Assembly: GCA_947628005.1 (NCBI GenBank)
Contig: CANQYI010000002.1
Location: forward strand, 1-64,000
Source: an uncultured Clostridia bacterium
GTDB taxonomy: Bacteria; Bacillota; Clostridia; TANB77; CAG-465
DNA: 64,000 nucleotides
Direction of reading: 5' to 3'
Shown: positions 1 to 9,677 of the stretch, piece by piece
Position numbering within the stretch: the stretch's first letter is position 1
How the letters are laid out: each line of letters opens with the position of its first letter
The notes under the pieces: model-generated
The model's input: the letters and a program-made list of their open reading frames with translations, nothing else
What the model was told of the DNA's origin: nothing
Databases searched by the model: none
Made by a program: the position numbers and the translations under genes

Positions 1-33
1 TCATCCTGAGCCAGGATCAAACTCTCGTTCAAT
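1..33 (-). rRNA. rrs: 16S rRNA, 5' end only
   Basis: The first ~30 bases are the reverse complement of the conserved 16S start (AGAGTTTGATCCTGGCTCAG). The gene therefore reads leftward out of the window and only its first ~30 nt are present. The mature 5' end is placed at about 33 by analogy with other bacteria and is approximate. Confidence 0.95.
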
Positions 34-50
34 ACCTTTTTCAAAATTAA

Positions 51-107
51 CGCGATTTTTCGCGAATTTACTTTTTTTAATTGACGGTTGTACCCTTTTG
101 TACAACC
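51..107 (-). other. 16S rRNA leader with two hairpins
   Basis: Two inverted repeats lie between the promoter and 16S. One has an 8-bp stem, GGTTGTAC/GTACAACC (86-107). The other has a 5-bp stem, CGCGA/TCGCG (51-64). They may act in pre-rRNA processing or antitermination; this is inference. Confidence 0.45.
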
Positions 108-175
108 TTTTATGGTTCGTATTATATTGTTTATTTTTCAATGTACTTTAGCCGCAATATTTGGCGACTTAATTC

Positions 176-204
176 AGTATACCACAAACTTAAATTTATG
201 TCAA
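176..204 (-). promoter_or_regulatory. rRNA operon promoter
   Basis: On the minus strand a perfect -35 (TTGACA, 204-199) and a TATACT -10 (181-176) are separated by exactly 17 bp. It lies about 140 bp upstream of the mature 16S end, as expected for a strong housekeeping-sigma rRNA promoter. Confidence 0.85.
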
Positions 205-301
205 TACATTTTTTAAAAAATATTTTTGTTTTTTTCAAATATAAATTTGTCAAAAAAAATAGCTTAAAAATTTAAGCATTTTTAAGCCTATTTTAAAGCG
301 T

Positions 302-329
302 TAAAAAAAGTAGAATTTTAAATTCTACT
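302..329 (-). terminator. Terminator of the zinc-ribbon gene
   Basis: AGTAGAATT/AATTCTACT stem (309-329) followed on the minus strand by a run of seven T (308-302). It lies directly after the stop codon at 331 and also separates this gene from the rRNA promoter. Confidence 0.75.
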
Positions 330-330
330 T

Positions 331-843
331 TTATTTTTTGTCGTATTTATATCCACATTTTGAGCAAAATTTAGATTTTGCATCTGAAACTGTTCCACAT
401 TGTGGGCAAACTTTTTCTAATTCCTGTTCTTCTTTCTTTGATTTTTCCTCTTTTAGTTTTATAGGCTTTTGTTTTTGTCCACAGTTTTCACAGAACAAGC
501 TATTTTTTGATATAATTTCTCCACAATTTGAGCATTTTCTAAATCCCTTATTATATAGTATTTTACTATTCATTTCTTCAATTTCTGCTTTTAGTTTATC
601 AATTTTCTTTGACTCTTTACTAAATACTTTTCCTACATCTTCTCCATTAAGATAATAGTCATATACAGTCTTTCCTATTCCAATATATATTTCTTCAATT
701 TCATCTTCTTTGTCAGATATTGCCATTTTAGTTTTAGTATCTTCAATAAACTTTCCAGATTTATCAGCAACTGTATTATATGTATCTGTAGCAGCATCTC
801 CAACTTTTTTAGAAATTTCAGTGATTTTTTTCATGAATTCCAT
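331..843 (-). CDS. Small double zinc-ribbon protein
   Basis: Protein of 170 aa. The N-terminal ~95 residues are charged and helical. The C-terminal part carries two zinc-ribbon-like units, seen as CSNCG...CENCG and CPQCG...CSKCG pairs (eight cysteines). Such ribbons bind zinc and often mediate protein or nucleic-acid contacts; the specific role is unknown. I chose the ATG at 843 because GGGGGG lies 7 nt upstream. The earlier ATG at 858 overlaps that ribosome site, so the longer 175-residue reading is unlikely. It is a monocistronic unit closed by its own terminator, with no membrane segment or signal peptide. The resemblance is to the widespread zinc-ribbon domain class rather than to any named family. 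Confidence 0.7.
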   Translation of the reverse strand: MEFMKKITEISKKVGDAATDTYNTVADKSGKFIEDTKTKMAISDKEDEIEEIYIGIGKTVYDYYLNGEDVGKVFSKESKKIDKLKAEIEEMNSKILYNKGFRKCSNCGEIISKNSLFCENCGQKQKPIKLKEEKSKKEEQELEKVCPQCGTVSDAKSKFCSKCGYKYDKK

Positions 844-920
844 AAAATATCCCCCCATTTACTTTATTATATATCACATTAAATAAAATTATTCAATACT
901 GATTTTTTATTTTATTAAAT

Positions 921-951
921 AAAAAAAGAGTTAAACAACAATGTTTAACCC
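921..951 (-). terminator. Terminator of the second Clp ATPase gene
   Basis: GGGTTAAAC/GTTTAACTC stem (951-928, one G-U pair) followed by seven T on the minus strand, just after the stop at 962. Confidence 0.75.
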
Positions 952-961
952 TTTTAGTGCT

Positions 962-3361
962 TTAACTTTCTACTGTTTCAAGTTCTTTAATTTCAACCTG
1001 TTCGTAAGTACAAAAATCCAGATTTGAATCATTAACCTCAATTTTCACGCATATTGGATCTCCCTTGCACATACGAATATTAGCTAATTTTAATTTTATG
1101 TTCTCGTCAATAAATCTTCTTAATGGACGTGCTCCATATTTTTGACTAAAAGCTGAACTAGCGATATAAGATATAACTTCTTTATCATATTCCACGTACA
1201 TATCAATATTTATTGCTAGCTTCACAATATCAATCATCATATTTTCGACTATGTCCTCTACATCTTCAGGTGTCAAGCTATTGAATAGAACTATATTGCC
1301 AATTCTATTTAAGAATTCAGGTCTAAATACTTTTTCAAGTTGAGATATACCAATTTTTTGTAGCTTTTCATAATTATTCTCTTGTGGATTTTTGTTAAAT
1401 CCAAAGCTTGAGGAATTATTTTGTGAATATCCCACATTAGAAGTCATTATTATAATGGTATTTTTTAAATCTACACTCTGTCCTTTAGCATTAGTCAAAA
1501 TTCCATCATCAAGAATCTGTAAAAATACATTAAATATACTAGGGTGTGCCTTTTCAATTTCATCAAATAGGATTATAGAATATGGTTTATTCTTTACTTC
1601 TTTTACAAGTTTTCCAGAATCCTCATAACCTACATATCCTGGTGCACTACCTATAAGTTTATTAACGCTAGATTCTTCTGAATACTCTGACATATCAAAT
1701 CTTATAATTTGATTTCTACTTCCAAATAAATTTTCTGCTAACACTTTTGCAAGTTCAGTTTTTCCAACTCCAGTAGGTCCAAAGAACAAGAACGATAATG
1801 GTCTAGTATGATCTCCAAAATTAGATTTTGTGATCTTTATAGCATTGGAAATTGTATCTATTGCCCTCTGTTGTCCCATAATTGACTCAGAAAGTCTAAA
1901 TGGAAGATTATTTATGCATTCTACATCATTACTGGTCAAATTTGATACAGGTATTCTACTCATTCTAGATATAACTTCATTTATAACATCTATAGTTACT
2001 GACATATCTGTAAACTTATTCTTTAAATTGAATTTATCTTTCTTATACATTATATATGATTTTGAAAATGCTGATTCAAAAATATCTATAGCTTTATCTG
2101 GGAACTTCCTATAAGCCAAGTATTTTTCAGCTAAATCAACTATATATGATATCATGGATTCACTTATCGTTAAATTATATTTTTCCTCATAGATTGGTTT
2201 AATGGACATAAGAATTTCTACAACATTAGATTTTGTAGGTTCTTCAACAACTACTTTGTCGAATCTTCTTTCTAGTGCAGGATCCTTTTCAATATTTTTC
2301 CGATAGTCCTCAAAAGTAGTAGCTCCTATCACAGAAATTTGTCCCCTACTTATATAAGGTTTGAATATATCTGAAATTCTATAATTTCCTTCTGAATTTC
2401 CAGACCCATATATATAATGTATTTCGTCAATGAACAAGATTATATTTGGATTATTGCTTATATAACTCATAATCTTTTCCATTTTTTGTTCCAGATCTCC
2501 TCTATACTTAGTACCAGCGAGAGCAGAACACAGATCAAAAGCAATGATGCGTTTTCCTGTAAGTGTAGGAATTTCTCCTCTTACGATTTTATTACATAAA
2601 TACTCGACTATGCAAGTCTTGCCAACGCCGGCTTCACCTATCAAAATTGCGTTTTTCTTTATTTGCTTATTTAAAATTTCCTCAATTTGGTCGATTTCAT
2701 CATCTCTGCCGATTGCATCATGATAAGCGCCTTTAAAAGCTTTATAAGTCATATCGTAACAGGATTCTATTTTAAATTCATGATTATAATTAGCACTACT
2801 TGAATCGCTTGCCTTATAAACCCAGTTACTTTGAAATTCTTTTTTCTCATTACAATCTGAGATGTACGTTATTAAATCGCTATTTTTACTACTAAATTTT
2901 CTTTCATCTAACTCTCTCTTATGCAATAATATTTTAAAGGATTCAAAAATAGATCCTCTTCCCAGATACTTATTTATTTCATACTGAGAGTCATAGATTA
3001 AATTGCCCAGAAGATCTACTTCATCTATTTTCTTGCTAGCATGGTCTGTAAGTCCTGATAATATGTTGATAAGTCTATCGTCTACTGTGACATCAGTGAT
3101 AGTATCAGCCTTAACAGTTCTTATGATTGGCTTTCGGATTTTAAATATCTTATTTAGAATTTTAGTATCTAATCCTAGCCCATCCAATATTTGTTTGGAT
3201 TCGCCTCCTACCATTGAAGTAGCTATAAGTACTTCGCCACTCCGCATTACTGCCTTTGTAGAATTTTTACACAAAAGTAATGCAGTTTTTAATGTATTTT
3301 GTATTTCATAGGACATGCAACTTTGAAAATACATAAAAACTCCTGAAAAATAAAATGACAT
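962..3361 (-). CDS. Divergent Clp/Hsp100 AAA+ ATPase (ClpC paralogue without UVR insert)
   Basis: Protein of 799 aa with two AAA+ modules: Walker A GEAGVGKT at 242-249 and GPTGVGKT at 528-535, plus GARPLRR (sensor 2) near the C-terminus. The N-terminal ~150 residues align only loosely to the Clp N-domain repeat. Between D1 and D2 there are only ~50 residues, with neither the UVR coiled coil of ClpC nor the long M-domain of ClpB. The D2 loop carries SFGF where ClpP-dependent unfoldases carry IGF/VGF, so a ClpP partnership is possible. An unfoldase role is expected from the family; substrates are unknown. Both the ATG at 3361 (AGGAGG 9 nt upstream) and the ATG at 3334 (CAGGAG 5 nt upstream) have ribosome sites. 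It has its own promoter and is not part of the clpC operon. It contains two in-frame CGG codons (residues 40 and 354), which the core genes here avoid. Confidence 0.85.
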   Translation of the reverse strand: MSFYFSGVFMYFQSCMSYEIQNTLKTALLLCKNSTKAVMRSGEVLIATSMVGGESKQILDGLGLDTKILNKIFKIRKPIIRTVKADTITDVTVDDRLINILSGLTDHASKKIDEVDLLGNLIYDSQYEINKYLGRGSIFESFKILLHKRELDERKFSSKNSDLITYISDCNEKKEFQSNWVYKASDSSSANYNHEFKIESCYDMTYKAFKGAYHDAIGRDDEIDQIEEILNKQIKKNAILIGEAGVGKTCIVEYLCNKIVRGEIPTLTGKRIIAFDLCSALAGTKYRGDLEQKMEKIMSYISNNPNIILFIDEIHYIYGSGNSEGNYRISDIFKPYISRGQISVIGATTFEDYRKNIEKDPALERRFDKVVVEEPTKSNVVEILMSIKPIYEEKYNLTISESMISYIVDLAEKYLAYRKFPDKAIDIFESAFSKSYIMYKKDKFNLKNKFTDMSVTIDVINEVISRMSRIPVSNLTSNDVECINNLPFRLSESIMGQQRAIDTISNAIKITKSNFGDHTRPLSFLFFGPTGVGKTELAKVLAENLFGSRNQIIRFDMSEYSEESSVNKLIGSAPGYVGYEDSGKLVKEVKNKPYSIILFDEIEKAHPSIFNVFLQILDDGILTNAKGQSVDLKNTIIIMTSNVGYSQNNSSSFGFNKNPQENNYEKLQKIGISQLEKVFRPEFLNRIGNIVLFNSLTPEDVEDIVENMMIDIVKLAINIDMYVEYDKEVISYIASSAFSQKYGARPLRRFIDENIKLKLANIRMCKGDPICVKIEVNDSNLDFCTYEQVEIKELETVES

Positions 3362-3393
3362 TTTTTTATTCCTCCTATAAATTAATTAATTTA

Positions 3394-3445
3394 TATCAAA
3401 ATTGATAATTATGTAAATTATACCACACAACATTCAATGCGTCAA
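3394..3445 (-). promoter_or_regulatory. Promoter and palindrome upstream of the second Clp gene
   Basis: TTGACG (3445-3440), 17-bp spacer, TATAAT (3422-3417). Just downstream is a perfect 14-bp palindrome TATCAAAATTGATA (3394-3407) between the -10 and the ribosome site, a plausible repressor operator. No CtsR heptamer repeat is present here. Confidence 0.65.
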
Positions 3446-3459
3446 TAGTAAATTTATTT

Positions 3460-5892
3460 TTACTTTATCTTATTTATAACTATTTCATCATTTTTATAAT
3501 CTATTTTTACTTTATCATTATCTTTTATTTTTCCATCTAACATTGTTTCTGCTAACTTATCTTCTATATTTGATTGAATAGCTCTTCTTAAAGGTCTTGC
3601 TCCATATGTCTCATCAAATCCTACTTTTGATATATATTTTACTAATTCATCAGTATATTCTGCTTTAATATTTTTAGATTTAAGTCTTTCTATTACTTCA
3701 TCTATCATAAGTCTAGTTATTTTTTCCACACTTTCCTCTGAAAGTTTTTTAAACACAATAATTTCATCTAATCTATTTAAAAATTCTGGTCTAAATATTT
3801 TCTTTAACTCTGACATTACATTTTCTTTAGTTTTCTCATAATCCTTTTTTGCATCAATAGAATTTACGAATCCTATTGATTTAGTTTCCACTATATTTCT
3901 TGCACCAGCATTTGAAGTCATAATTATTACTGTATTTTTAAAGTTTACAACTCTTCCGTTGGAGTCTGTAAGTCTTCCATCTTCTAATATTTGAAGTAAC
4001 ATATTAAATACATCAGGATGAGCTTTTTCTATTTCATCAAAAAGCACTATTGTATAAGGTTTTCTTCTAACTTGTTCAGTAAGTTGACCACCTTCATCAT
4101 AGCCTACGTATCCTGGAGGTGCACCAATTAATTTTGATACACTATGTGCTTCCATATATTCAGACATATCTAATCTTATCATTGAATTTTCATTTCCAAA
4201 TAAATTTTGTGCTAATGCTTTAGTTAATTCAGTTTTACCAACACCTGTTGGTCCAAGTAGCATAAATGATCCTATTGGTCTATTTTCATCCTTAAGTCCA
4301 ACTCTTGCCCTCTTTATAGCTTTTGCTAAAGCCTCAACTGCTTCATCTTGTCCTATTACTCTTTTCTTTAAATCTACATCTAAAGTCTTTAATTTTTCAG
4401 TTTCTGTCTTTGAAAGTTTTGAAACTGGTATTTTTGTCCAATTAGATACCACTTCGCAGATATCTTCTGAAGATATACTAACTTCTTTATTTTTTTCTTC
4501 TTTTTCCCATTTTTTCTTTTCTTTATCAAGTGCCTCTTTTAATTCTTTTTCTTTATCTCTAAGAGTTGCAGCTTTTTCAAATGATTGGCATACAATAGCT
4601 TCTTCTTTTTCTTTTGATGTCTTTTCAATATCTTTTTCCAAATTTGAAATTTTATCAGGCATTGTTACAGTTTTAAGTTTTACCTTAGAGCAAGCCTCAT
4701 CTATTAAATCAATTGCCTTATCTGGTAAAAATCTATCATTAATATATCTTTGAGATAGTTTTACTGCCTCTTCAATAGCACTATCAGTTATCTTTACTTT
4801 ATGATGTGCTTCATATCTATCTTTTAAGCCTTTTAAAATTTTTACACTATCTTCTGCACTTGGCTCATCAATTAACACACTTTGAAATCTTCTTTCTAAA
4901 GCAGAGTCTTTTTCAATATGTTTTCTGTATTCATTAAGGGTAGTAGCACCAATAATTTGTACTTCACCTCTTGATAAAAGAGGTTTTAAAATATTAGCTG
5001 CATCCATAGCACCTTCAGCAGAGCCAGCTCCAATTATAGTATGAAGTTCATCTATAAATAAGATAACATTTCCATTTTTTTGTATTTCCTGTAATGCTTT
5101 CTTTAATCTTTCTTCAAAATCTCCTCTATATTTTGCTCCAGCAATCATTGATGGCATATCTAAACTAACTACTCTCTTATTTTTTAATATTTCTGGAACA
5201 TTTCCTTCTATTATCATTTGAGCTAGTCCTTCTACAACTGCTGTTTTTCCTACACCAGGTTCTCCTATTAAAACAGGATTATTTTTAGTTCTTCTACTTA
5301 AAATTTCAACTATTCTTTGAATTTCTCTATCTCTTCCTATTACAGGGTCCAACTTTTTCTCTTTTGCCATTTGAGTTAAATCTTTTCCATATTGATTAAG
5401 TGTAGGTGTATTTGATGTTTCAAAGCTCTCTTTTGGACTATTAGAAAAATTATTCATAGGAGAATCTTCACTAAGTAATCTTAAAAGATCTGCAAATATT
5501 TTTTGGGGATCAATATCTGCTTCTATTAAAATTCTTACTGCCACACTATCAATTTCTCTCATTAATGAAAGTAATATATGCTCAGTTCCTACATAACTTT
5601 GTCCCATTCTTTTAGCTTCTCTACTGCTATTTTCTATTATTCTTTTTGCTCTAGGAGTAAATTCTATATAATCTTCTTTTGTATCCATAACTCCATCAAT
5701 TTTTACTATTTCATTTTCAACATACTCAGCTGTAAGTCCTTGACTACTAAGTATTTTGCTTGCAAGTCCTTCACCTTCAGCAATAAGTCCATAAAGTATA
5801 TGTTCTGTTCCTATAAAAGAATAGTTGTGTTCTTCAGAAAACTCTTTGCTTAATTCTAAAGCTTTTTCGGCTCTTCCTGTAAATTCATACAT
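3460..5892 (-). CDS. clpC: ATP-dependent Clp protease ATP-binding subunit ClpC
   Basis: 810 aa, normal length for ClpC. Order: two Clp_N repeats (~1-145), D1 with GEPGVGKT, an UVR-type coiled coil (near [20 protein letters not shown]), D2 with GPTGVGKT, the ClpP-binding loop SIGF, and GARPLRR near the end. It unfolds substrates for ClpP and works with McsA/McsB, which mark proteins by arginine phosphorylation. The start lies 1 nt after the mcsB stop, indicating translational coupling. It is the last gene of ctsR-mcsA-mcsB-clpC and is expected to be under CtsR. radA, often next in Bacillota, is absent; a second Clp gene follows instead on its own promoter. Confidence 0.97.
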   Translation of the reverse strand: MYEFTGRAEKALELSKEFSEEHNYSFIGTEHILYGLIAEGEGLASKILSSQGLTAEYVENEIVKIDGVMDTKEDYIEFTPRAKRIIENSSREAKRMGQSYVGTEHILLSLMREIDSVAVRILIEADIDPQKIFADLLRLLSEDSPMNNFSNSPKESFETSNTPTLNQYGKDLTQMAKEKKLDPVIGRDREIQRIVEILSRRTKNNPVLIGEPGVGKTAVVEGLAQMIIEGNVPEILKNKRVVSLDMPSMIAGAKYRGDFEERLKKALQEIQKNGNVILFIDELHTIIGAGSAEGAMDAANILKPLLSRGEVQIIGATTLNEYRKHIEKDSALERRFQSVLIDEPSAEDSVKILKGLKDRYEAHHKVKITDSAIEEAVKLSQRYINDRFLPDKAIDLIDEACSKVKLKTVTMPDKISNLEKDIEKTSKEKEEAIVCQSFEKAATLRDKEKELKEALDKEKKKWEKEEKNKEVSISSEDICEVVSNWTKIPVSKLSKTETEKLKTLDVDLKKRVIGQDEAVEALAKAIKRARVGLKDENRPIGSFMLLGPTGVGKTELTKALAQNLFGNENSMIRLDMSEYMEAHSVSKLIGAPPGYVGYDEGGQLTEQVRRKPYTIVLFDEIEKAHPDVFNMLLQILEDGRLTDSNGRVVNFKNTVIIMTSNAGARNIVETKSIGFVNSIDAKKDYEKTKENVMSELKKIFRPEFLNRLDEIIVFKKLSEESVEKITRLMIDEVIERLKSKNIKAEYTDELVKYISKVGFDETYGARPLRRAIQSNIEDKLAETMLDGKIKDNDKVKIDYKNDEIVINKIK

Positions 5893-5893
5893 A

Positions 5894-6880
5894 TTAATCT
5901 AACTCCTTTCTTACATATTCTGCTCTTTTTATATCTTCTTCTTTTTCACTAAGAGCTTGTTTGCATATAACTTGTAAAGAATTTGATTGTGTATCAATCA
6001 TCATTTGTTGTACTTTACTAAGTTCTACTTCATTTATAATATTCATGCAAACTCCAAGTCTAACTTTTGATAATAATTTTAGTGCTTCCTCTTCTTTAAG
6101 TATTCTTGCATTTTTTAATATTCCATAAGCTCTGTAAACTTCATCTTGTAATTTATAAGAATTAATTTTGTTTCTTGCTTTTCTTTCTTCATTAATTATT
6201 GTCGTTACAACTATTTTTACTTTATCTATTATCTCTGTATCTAACAGTCCTAAAGTTCTTTGATTAGATATTTGATATATATTACCATATGCAGATGTAT
6301 TCTCTCCATATAGTCCTCTAACTGACAAGCCTAGAGCAGTAACTTGCTCAAGTATATTAGATATTACACCAATCTTTGTTAATGCAGGCAAATGTAACAT
6401 AATAGAAACTCTCATTCCAGAGCCAACATTTGTTGGACAAGAAGTTAAATAACCATATTTTTTACTCTTAGCAAATTTAAGTTTTTCTTCTAGACTATCA
6501 GTAAATTTTTTTATATTCTTATAGCAAGAATCAATATTAAATCCTGGTTCAAAAGCTTGTATTCTTAAATGATCTTCTTCGTTTACCATAGCTACTAATC
6601 TATTATCATCATTTATAACAATTGCTCCTTCAGCTTGTGCAGCAAATTCTTTTGAAATTAAATGTCCCTCAACCAAGCTAAATAATGTTGTTTCATCTAT
6701 ATTTTTTATGTCCAAAAATTTATACTCACTATTGATTGCATTTTTTACTTTATCTAGTACTTCATTTTTTTCATTACTATTTAACATATGGACAAATTTA
6801 TAGTTATCAAGATTTCTAGCAAATCTGATTCTAGTAGATATTACAACATCTGAATCATTTGATATTTCTTTATACCACAT
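5894..6880 (-). CDS. mcsB: Protein arginine kinase McsB
   Basis: 328 aa, ATP:guanido phosphotransferase fold. The family motifs [10 protein letters not shown] near the N-terminus, NEEDHLRIQ in the middle and [12 protein letters not shown] (the conserved cysteine loop) are intact. It phosphorylates arginines on damaged proteins so that ClpC-ClpP can degrade them, and with McsA it inactivates CtsR on heat stress. It sits between mcsA (8 nt gap) and clpC (1 nt gap). It is slightly shorter at the C-terminus than many McsB proteins of ~350 aa, but no catalytic motif is missing. Confidence 0.96.
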   Translation of the reverse strand: MWYKEISNDSDVVISTRIRFARNLDNYKFVHMLNSNEKNEVLDKVKNAINSEYKFLDIKNIDETTLFSLVEGHLISKEFAAQAEGAIVINDDNRLVAMVNEEDHLRIQAFEPGFNIDSCYKNIKKFTDSLEEKLKFAKSKKYGYLTSCPTNVGSGMRVSIMLHLPALTKIGVISNILEQVTALGLSVRGLYGENTSAYGNIYQISNQRTLGLLDTEIIDKVKIVVTTIINEERKARNKINSYKLQDEVYRAYGILKNARILKEEEALKLLSKVRLGVCMNIINEVELSKVQQMMIDTQSNSLQVICKQALSEKEEDIKRAEYVRKELD

Positions 6881-6888
6881 ATTATTCC

Positions 6889-7383
6889 CTACTTTCCTTC
6901 TATCTCTTTTATCTTATCTCTTATAACTGCCGCTTCCTCATATTTTTCTTCTTCTATTAAAGCTTTTAACTTTTCTTTTAATTCATCAAGTTTATTATCT
7001 TTTTTACTTAAATTTGACTTTTCAGTAACTTCTTTTTTCGTCTTATTTTCTTTTTCAAGTTCCACATGTCTTGTTTTTCCATGAAGTTTTAAAAATAGAC
7101 TATCTAACCTATCTTGAAAAGATTCATAACAATTTGGGCACCCAAATAATCCCGTCTTTAAATAATCATCAAAGCTATAATGACACACATTACATACTTG
7201 TGGTTCTTCTAGAAAATCATAATTTTTTGAATCTAAAAACATTGGAGAAAATATATTTGAAAAACTTGTAAATCCTAAACTTTCTGCACAATCACTACAA
7301 AGATGTAACTGTTTTTTATCTCCATTTATATTTTGATAATATCTTACAGTGGCTTCATTTACTCCACAATTTTCACATTTCAT
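6889..7383 (-). CDS. mcsA: McsA, activator of protein arginine kinase McsB
   Basis: 164 aa. Four CXXC pairs (CENCG, CSDC, CNVC, CPNC) form two zinc sites in the first ~90 residues. A UVR motif (KLKALIEEEKYEEAAVIRDKI) closes the C-terminus, as in ClpC and UvrB. It activates McsB and modulates CtsR. The ATG at 7383 is preferred: GGAG lies 8 nt upstream, whereas the GTG at 7392 overlaps the ribosome site. Second gene of the operon, directly behind ctsR. Confidence 0.94.
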   Translation of the reverse strand: MKCENCGVNEATVRYYQNINGDKKQLHLCSDCAESLGFTSFSNIFSPMFLDSKNYDFLEEPQVCNVCHYSFDDYLKTGLFGCPNCYESFQDRLDSLFLKLHGKTRHVELEKENKTKKEVTEKSNLSKKDNKLDELKEKLKALIEEEKYEEAAVIRDKIKEIEGK

Positions 7384-7395
7384 AAAAATCACTCC

Positions 7396-7843
7396 TTATA
7401 TTAAATTAACAATCATAGATTTAAATATATCAGCCCTAATAAAATCTCTAATATCATTTGGGGCTTTAGCTAAACTTTTATCAGAAATAGCTATTTTTAT
7501 CATATCAGACTCATTTTTATCTATAACATTATACCTTAAAAATTCATTCAGATAAACATCTGCGACACTTTGTGACAATTTACTACCTATCTTGTCAATT
7601 ATATTTGATATTTGCTCTGATTTTGATAAATCAACTCTGCTAATTCTTATATAGCCTCCTCCGGCCTCTTCTACTTTCAACATAAAATCCTAGTTCAGGT
7701 ATAAACCTTGTAGATATAACATAATTTATTTGAGATGGTACACAATTAAATCTGTTTGCCAGATCATTTCTTTGTAACTCAACGAAGTCCTCTTGAGCCA
7801 TTATATCTTTTATATACTCCTCTATAATATCTGATATTTTCAT
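7396..7843 (-). CDS. ctsR: CtsR, class III heat-shock repressor, interrupted by a +1 shift
   Basis: Two overlapping reading frames together give one CtsR of ~148 aa. The first (7843-7640, 67 aa) holds the winged-helix DNA-binding region through GFYVESRRG and then runs into junk and a stop. The second (from 7683) resumes with the glycine loop GGGYIRIS and the C-terminal dimer/McsB-interaction domain. Omitting one C from CCGGCC (7661-7666) restores the family sequence [11 protein letters not shown] exactly, with four glycines. The zero-frame codon at the break is CGG (7663-7661) followed by A. The break lies in the glycine loop known as the CtsR heat sensor. It could be a real knock-out that derepresses the clp operon, a sequence error, or a recoded +1 shift; the same CGG-A context occurs at two other broken genes in this window. 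The start has AAAGGAGATGAAAAT just upstream. Confidence 0.85.
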
Positions 7844-7865
7844 ATTTTCATCTCCTTTTTTTGAT

Positions 7866-7882
7866 TTTGACTTTCTTTGACT
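7866..7882 (-). promoter_or_regulatory. CtsR operator
   Basis: Minus-strand AGTCAAA-GAA-AGTCAAA is a perfect match to the CtsR heptamer direct repeat (RGTCAAA NAN RGTCAAA). It lies immediately downstream of the -10 of the ctsR promoter, so bound CtsR would block initiation. Confidence 0.92.
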
Positions 7883-7888
7883 TTTAAT

Positions 7889-7917
7889 AGTATATATCTA
7901 AATTTTACTTTTGTCAA
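7889..7917 (-). promoter_or_regulatory. ctsR operon promoter
   Basis: TTGACA (7917-7912), 17-bp spacer, TATACT (7894-7889). This is a strong housekeeping promoter for ctsR-mcsA-mcsB-clpC, with the CtsR operator starting 6 bp downstream. Confidence 0.9.
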
Positions 7918-7968
7918 TAGTATTTACTTTATTTTTATTTTATTATATAATTTTTATGAGGTATTTAA

Positions 7969-9303
7969 ATGAAAGTTAAAATTACAGAACAAAAAAAATT
8001 TATATTAAATGAAATTATTAAATTATCTGGTAGTGTTGACTCCCTATTTTTTGCTGTTCATAACTATTATGATAATACTTCAGCAGATGAAAATCAAAAA
8101 AACGCTGAAATAAAGAAATCATTAATTTCTTTTCTTAAATCTTTAGTTTACAATGATAAAGCAAATCCTTCATCTAAATCTAAAGGTTTCCTTTCATCTG
8201 TTAGTTTGCAAGAAAATCCAGATAATGTAATAATAAATGAAATTTTAAGAAAATATAACAGTAATCATATAGTACAAGGATTACAACATGAAACAGATAC
8301 TGTGCCACCTCTTTCACTTAGTACTAAAGATTTTTTGGAATCTGAGTTTTCTTCAGATACACTACAAAGTGATGAAATTGCTACCTTGTGGGCTAAAGCA
8401 ATTCAATGGTCTAACAGGGCAACTAAGGGCATAGAATCTTATGTTTTAAAGGAATTCGGCGATTTCAATATTTCTAGATACGATAAAGCATATAATACTT
8501 TAACTAGGAATTTAAATATGGTTAATGAAAATTTCTGTTATGATCCTGCAAATAGCATATTAACTGAATTAAATAATGAAATTAATGCTGATTATGATAA
8601 TTCTAATTCACTAAAAAAATTACGCACTGTTCCAAGACTAGCTATTGAAGATTTTATAGATTGTTCTGAACTTATGAAAACAAATGGGAAAAAAGCAGCT
8701 CTTGATGATTATTCTGATATTTTTGCTGATGAAAACGAATATAATAAATTTTCAAATACATTGTTAATGGCAACAAGAGATAAAAAATTTGGAGGTTTAC
8801 TTAAATGTGAAATGGATAATTTTAAAGATTATTTAACTTATAAATTTCGTCTTAGACGATTATATCAGGCTAAATCACTTGCACTATCTGAATTTGTAAT
8901 TGCAAATCACAGGGAAAATGTAGCTGAGTGCTATGTTAGAGCTGATATAAATAAATCATCTTCTGCTAGATCGTCTCGTGATAAAATATTTGGAATATTA
9001 CTTTCTCAATATAGCGAACCAATTGAGGTCCATTCTTCTGAAGCTGAAATAAATGAAATGCAAGAGAGAATTAAAACTATTTTTAATGAATCGATCAAAT
9101 TTGGATGTATTAATTATGAATTTCCTTTTAAGACTGGCTTACCGCATAAACTAACGAAAAAAACAATTGATAGCATAGCTAATTTAAATTTTGAGCGCTC
9201 ATTTGCTGCAAAAACTTTTCTATGCGATTCTTATAATAAAAGTTATAAATTTAAATACTTAGATACTAAAGTAAGAGGTGATTCTGATCCTTATGTTAAA
9301 TAA
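7969..9303 (+). CDS. Uncharacterised 444-aa soluble protein
   Basis: I do not recognise this family. The protein is 444 aa, hydrophilic and mostly helical in appearance, with no signal peptide, membrane segment, cysteine cluster or nucleotide-binding motif. The start is supported by GAGG 8 nt upstream, and a TATAAT lies at ~7944. It is transcribed away from ctsR, and the two promoters are only ~10-50 bp apart. The 3' end overlaps the start of the next ORF by 11 nt, so the two are probably co-translated. Codon use is as AT-rich as in the core genes. Confidence 0.7.
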   Translation: MKVKITEQKKFILNEIIKLSGSVDSLFFAVHNYYDNTSADENQKNAEIKKSLISFLKSLVYNDKANPSSKSKGFLSSVSLQENPDNVIINEILRKYNSNHIVQGLQHETDTVPPLSLSTKDFLESEFSSDTLQSDEIATLWAKAIQWSNRATKGIESYVLKEFGDFNISRYDKAYNTLTRNLNMVNENFCYDPANSILTELNNEINADYDNSNSLKKLRTVPRLAIEDFIDCSELMKTNGKKAALDDYSDIFADENEYNKFSNTLLMATRDKKFGGLLKCEMDNFKDYLTYKFRLRRLYQAKSLALSEFVIANHRENVAECYVRADINKSSSARSSRDKIFGILLSQYSEPIEVHSSEAEINEMQERIKTIFNESIKFGCINYEFPFKTGLPHKLTKKTIDSIANLNFERSFAAKTFLCDSYNKSYKFKYLDTKVRGDSDPYVK

Positions 9304-9601
9304 AGAAGAACTATTAAGGCTCAATAAACAAGGGCAATTTGATAAAATTTATAATCTATTTAGAAATGAATATAAATCTATATTAAAAAATTTCTTTACA
9401 AAAAATAAAATAGATGTTATGAATGATTATTCTTTGATAAATCTTATTACTAGATTAAATTATGTGGAAAATGGAAAATATGCAGATATATCTGATTATC
9501 TATCAGATATGTTTCTGTGTGATGAATCCACATTAGCTTCATCAATTAGTCTCGCAATTGATATGTATAATTATATATATTCGAGTTTAAATAGTAAATA
9601 A
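9293..9601 (+). CDS. Uncharacterised small helical protein
   Basis: 102 aa, starting MLNKEELLRLNKQGQFDKIY. Function unknown. It is highly charged and predicted helical, with no motif I recognise. The start could also be the GTG at 9278. I prefer the ATG at 9293, which overlaps the stop of the upstream gene in an ATG-TTAAATAA arrangement typical of coupled translation. It probably acts together with the 444-aa product. Confidence 0.6.
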   Translation: MLNKEELLRLNKQGQFDKIYNLFRNEYKSILKNFFTKNKIDVMNDYSLINLITRLNYVENGKYADISDYLSDMFLCDESTLASSISLAIDMYNYIYSSLNSK

Positions 9602-9602
9602 C

Positions 9603-9631
9603 TTGACTTATTTTACATAATATGGTATAAT
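9603..9631 (+). promoter_or_regulatory. Promoter of the 99-aa gene
   Basis: TTGACT (9603-9608), 17-bp spacer, TATAAT (9626-9631). The start codon at 9678 is preceded by TTGGAGG. Confidence 0.75.
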
Positions 9632-9677
9632 ATGAATTAGTCAATTTTATAAATCCTAACAAATTTGGAGGCATTTT

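Noticed and set aside
9278..9303. Fourth frameshift, joining the 444-aa and 102-aa ORFs
   Set aside because: There is no CGG, no family to judge by, and the overlap has a normal ATG; two coupled genes explain it.
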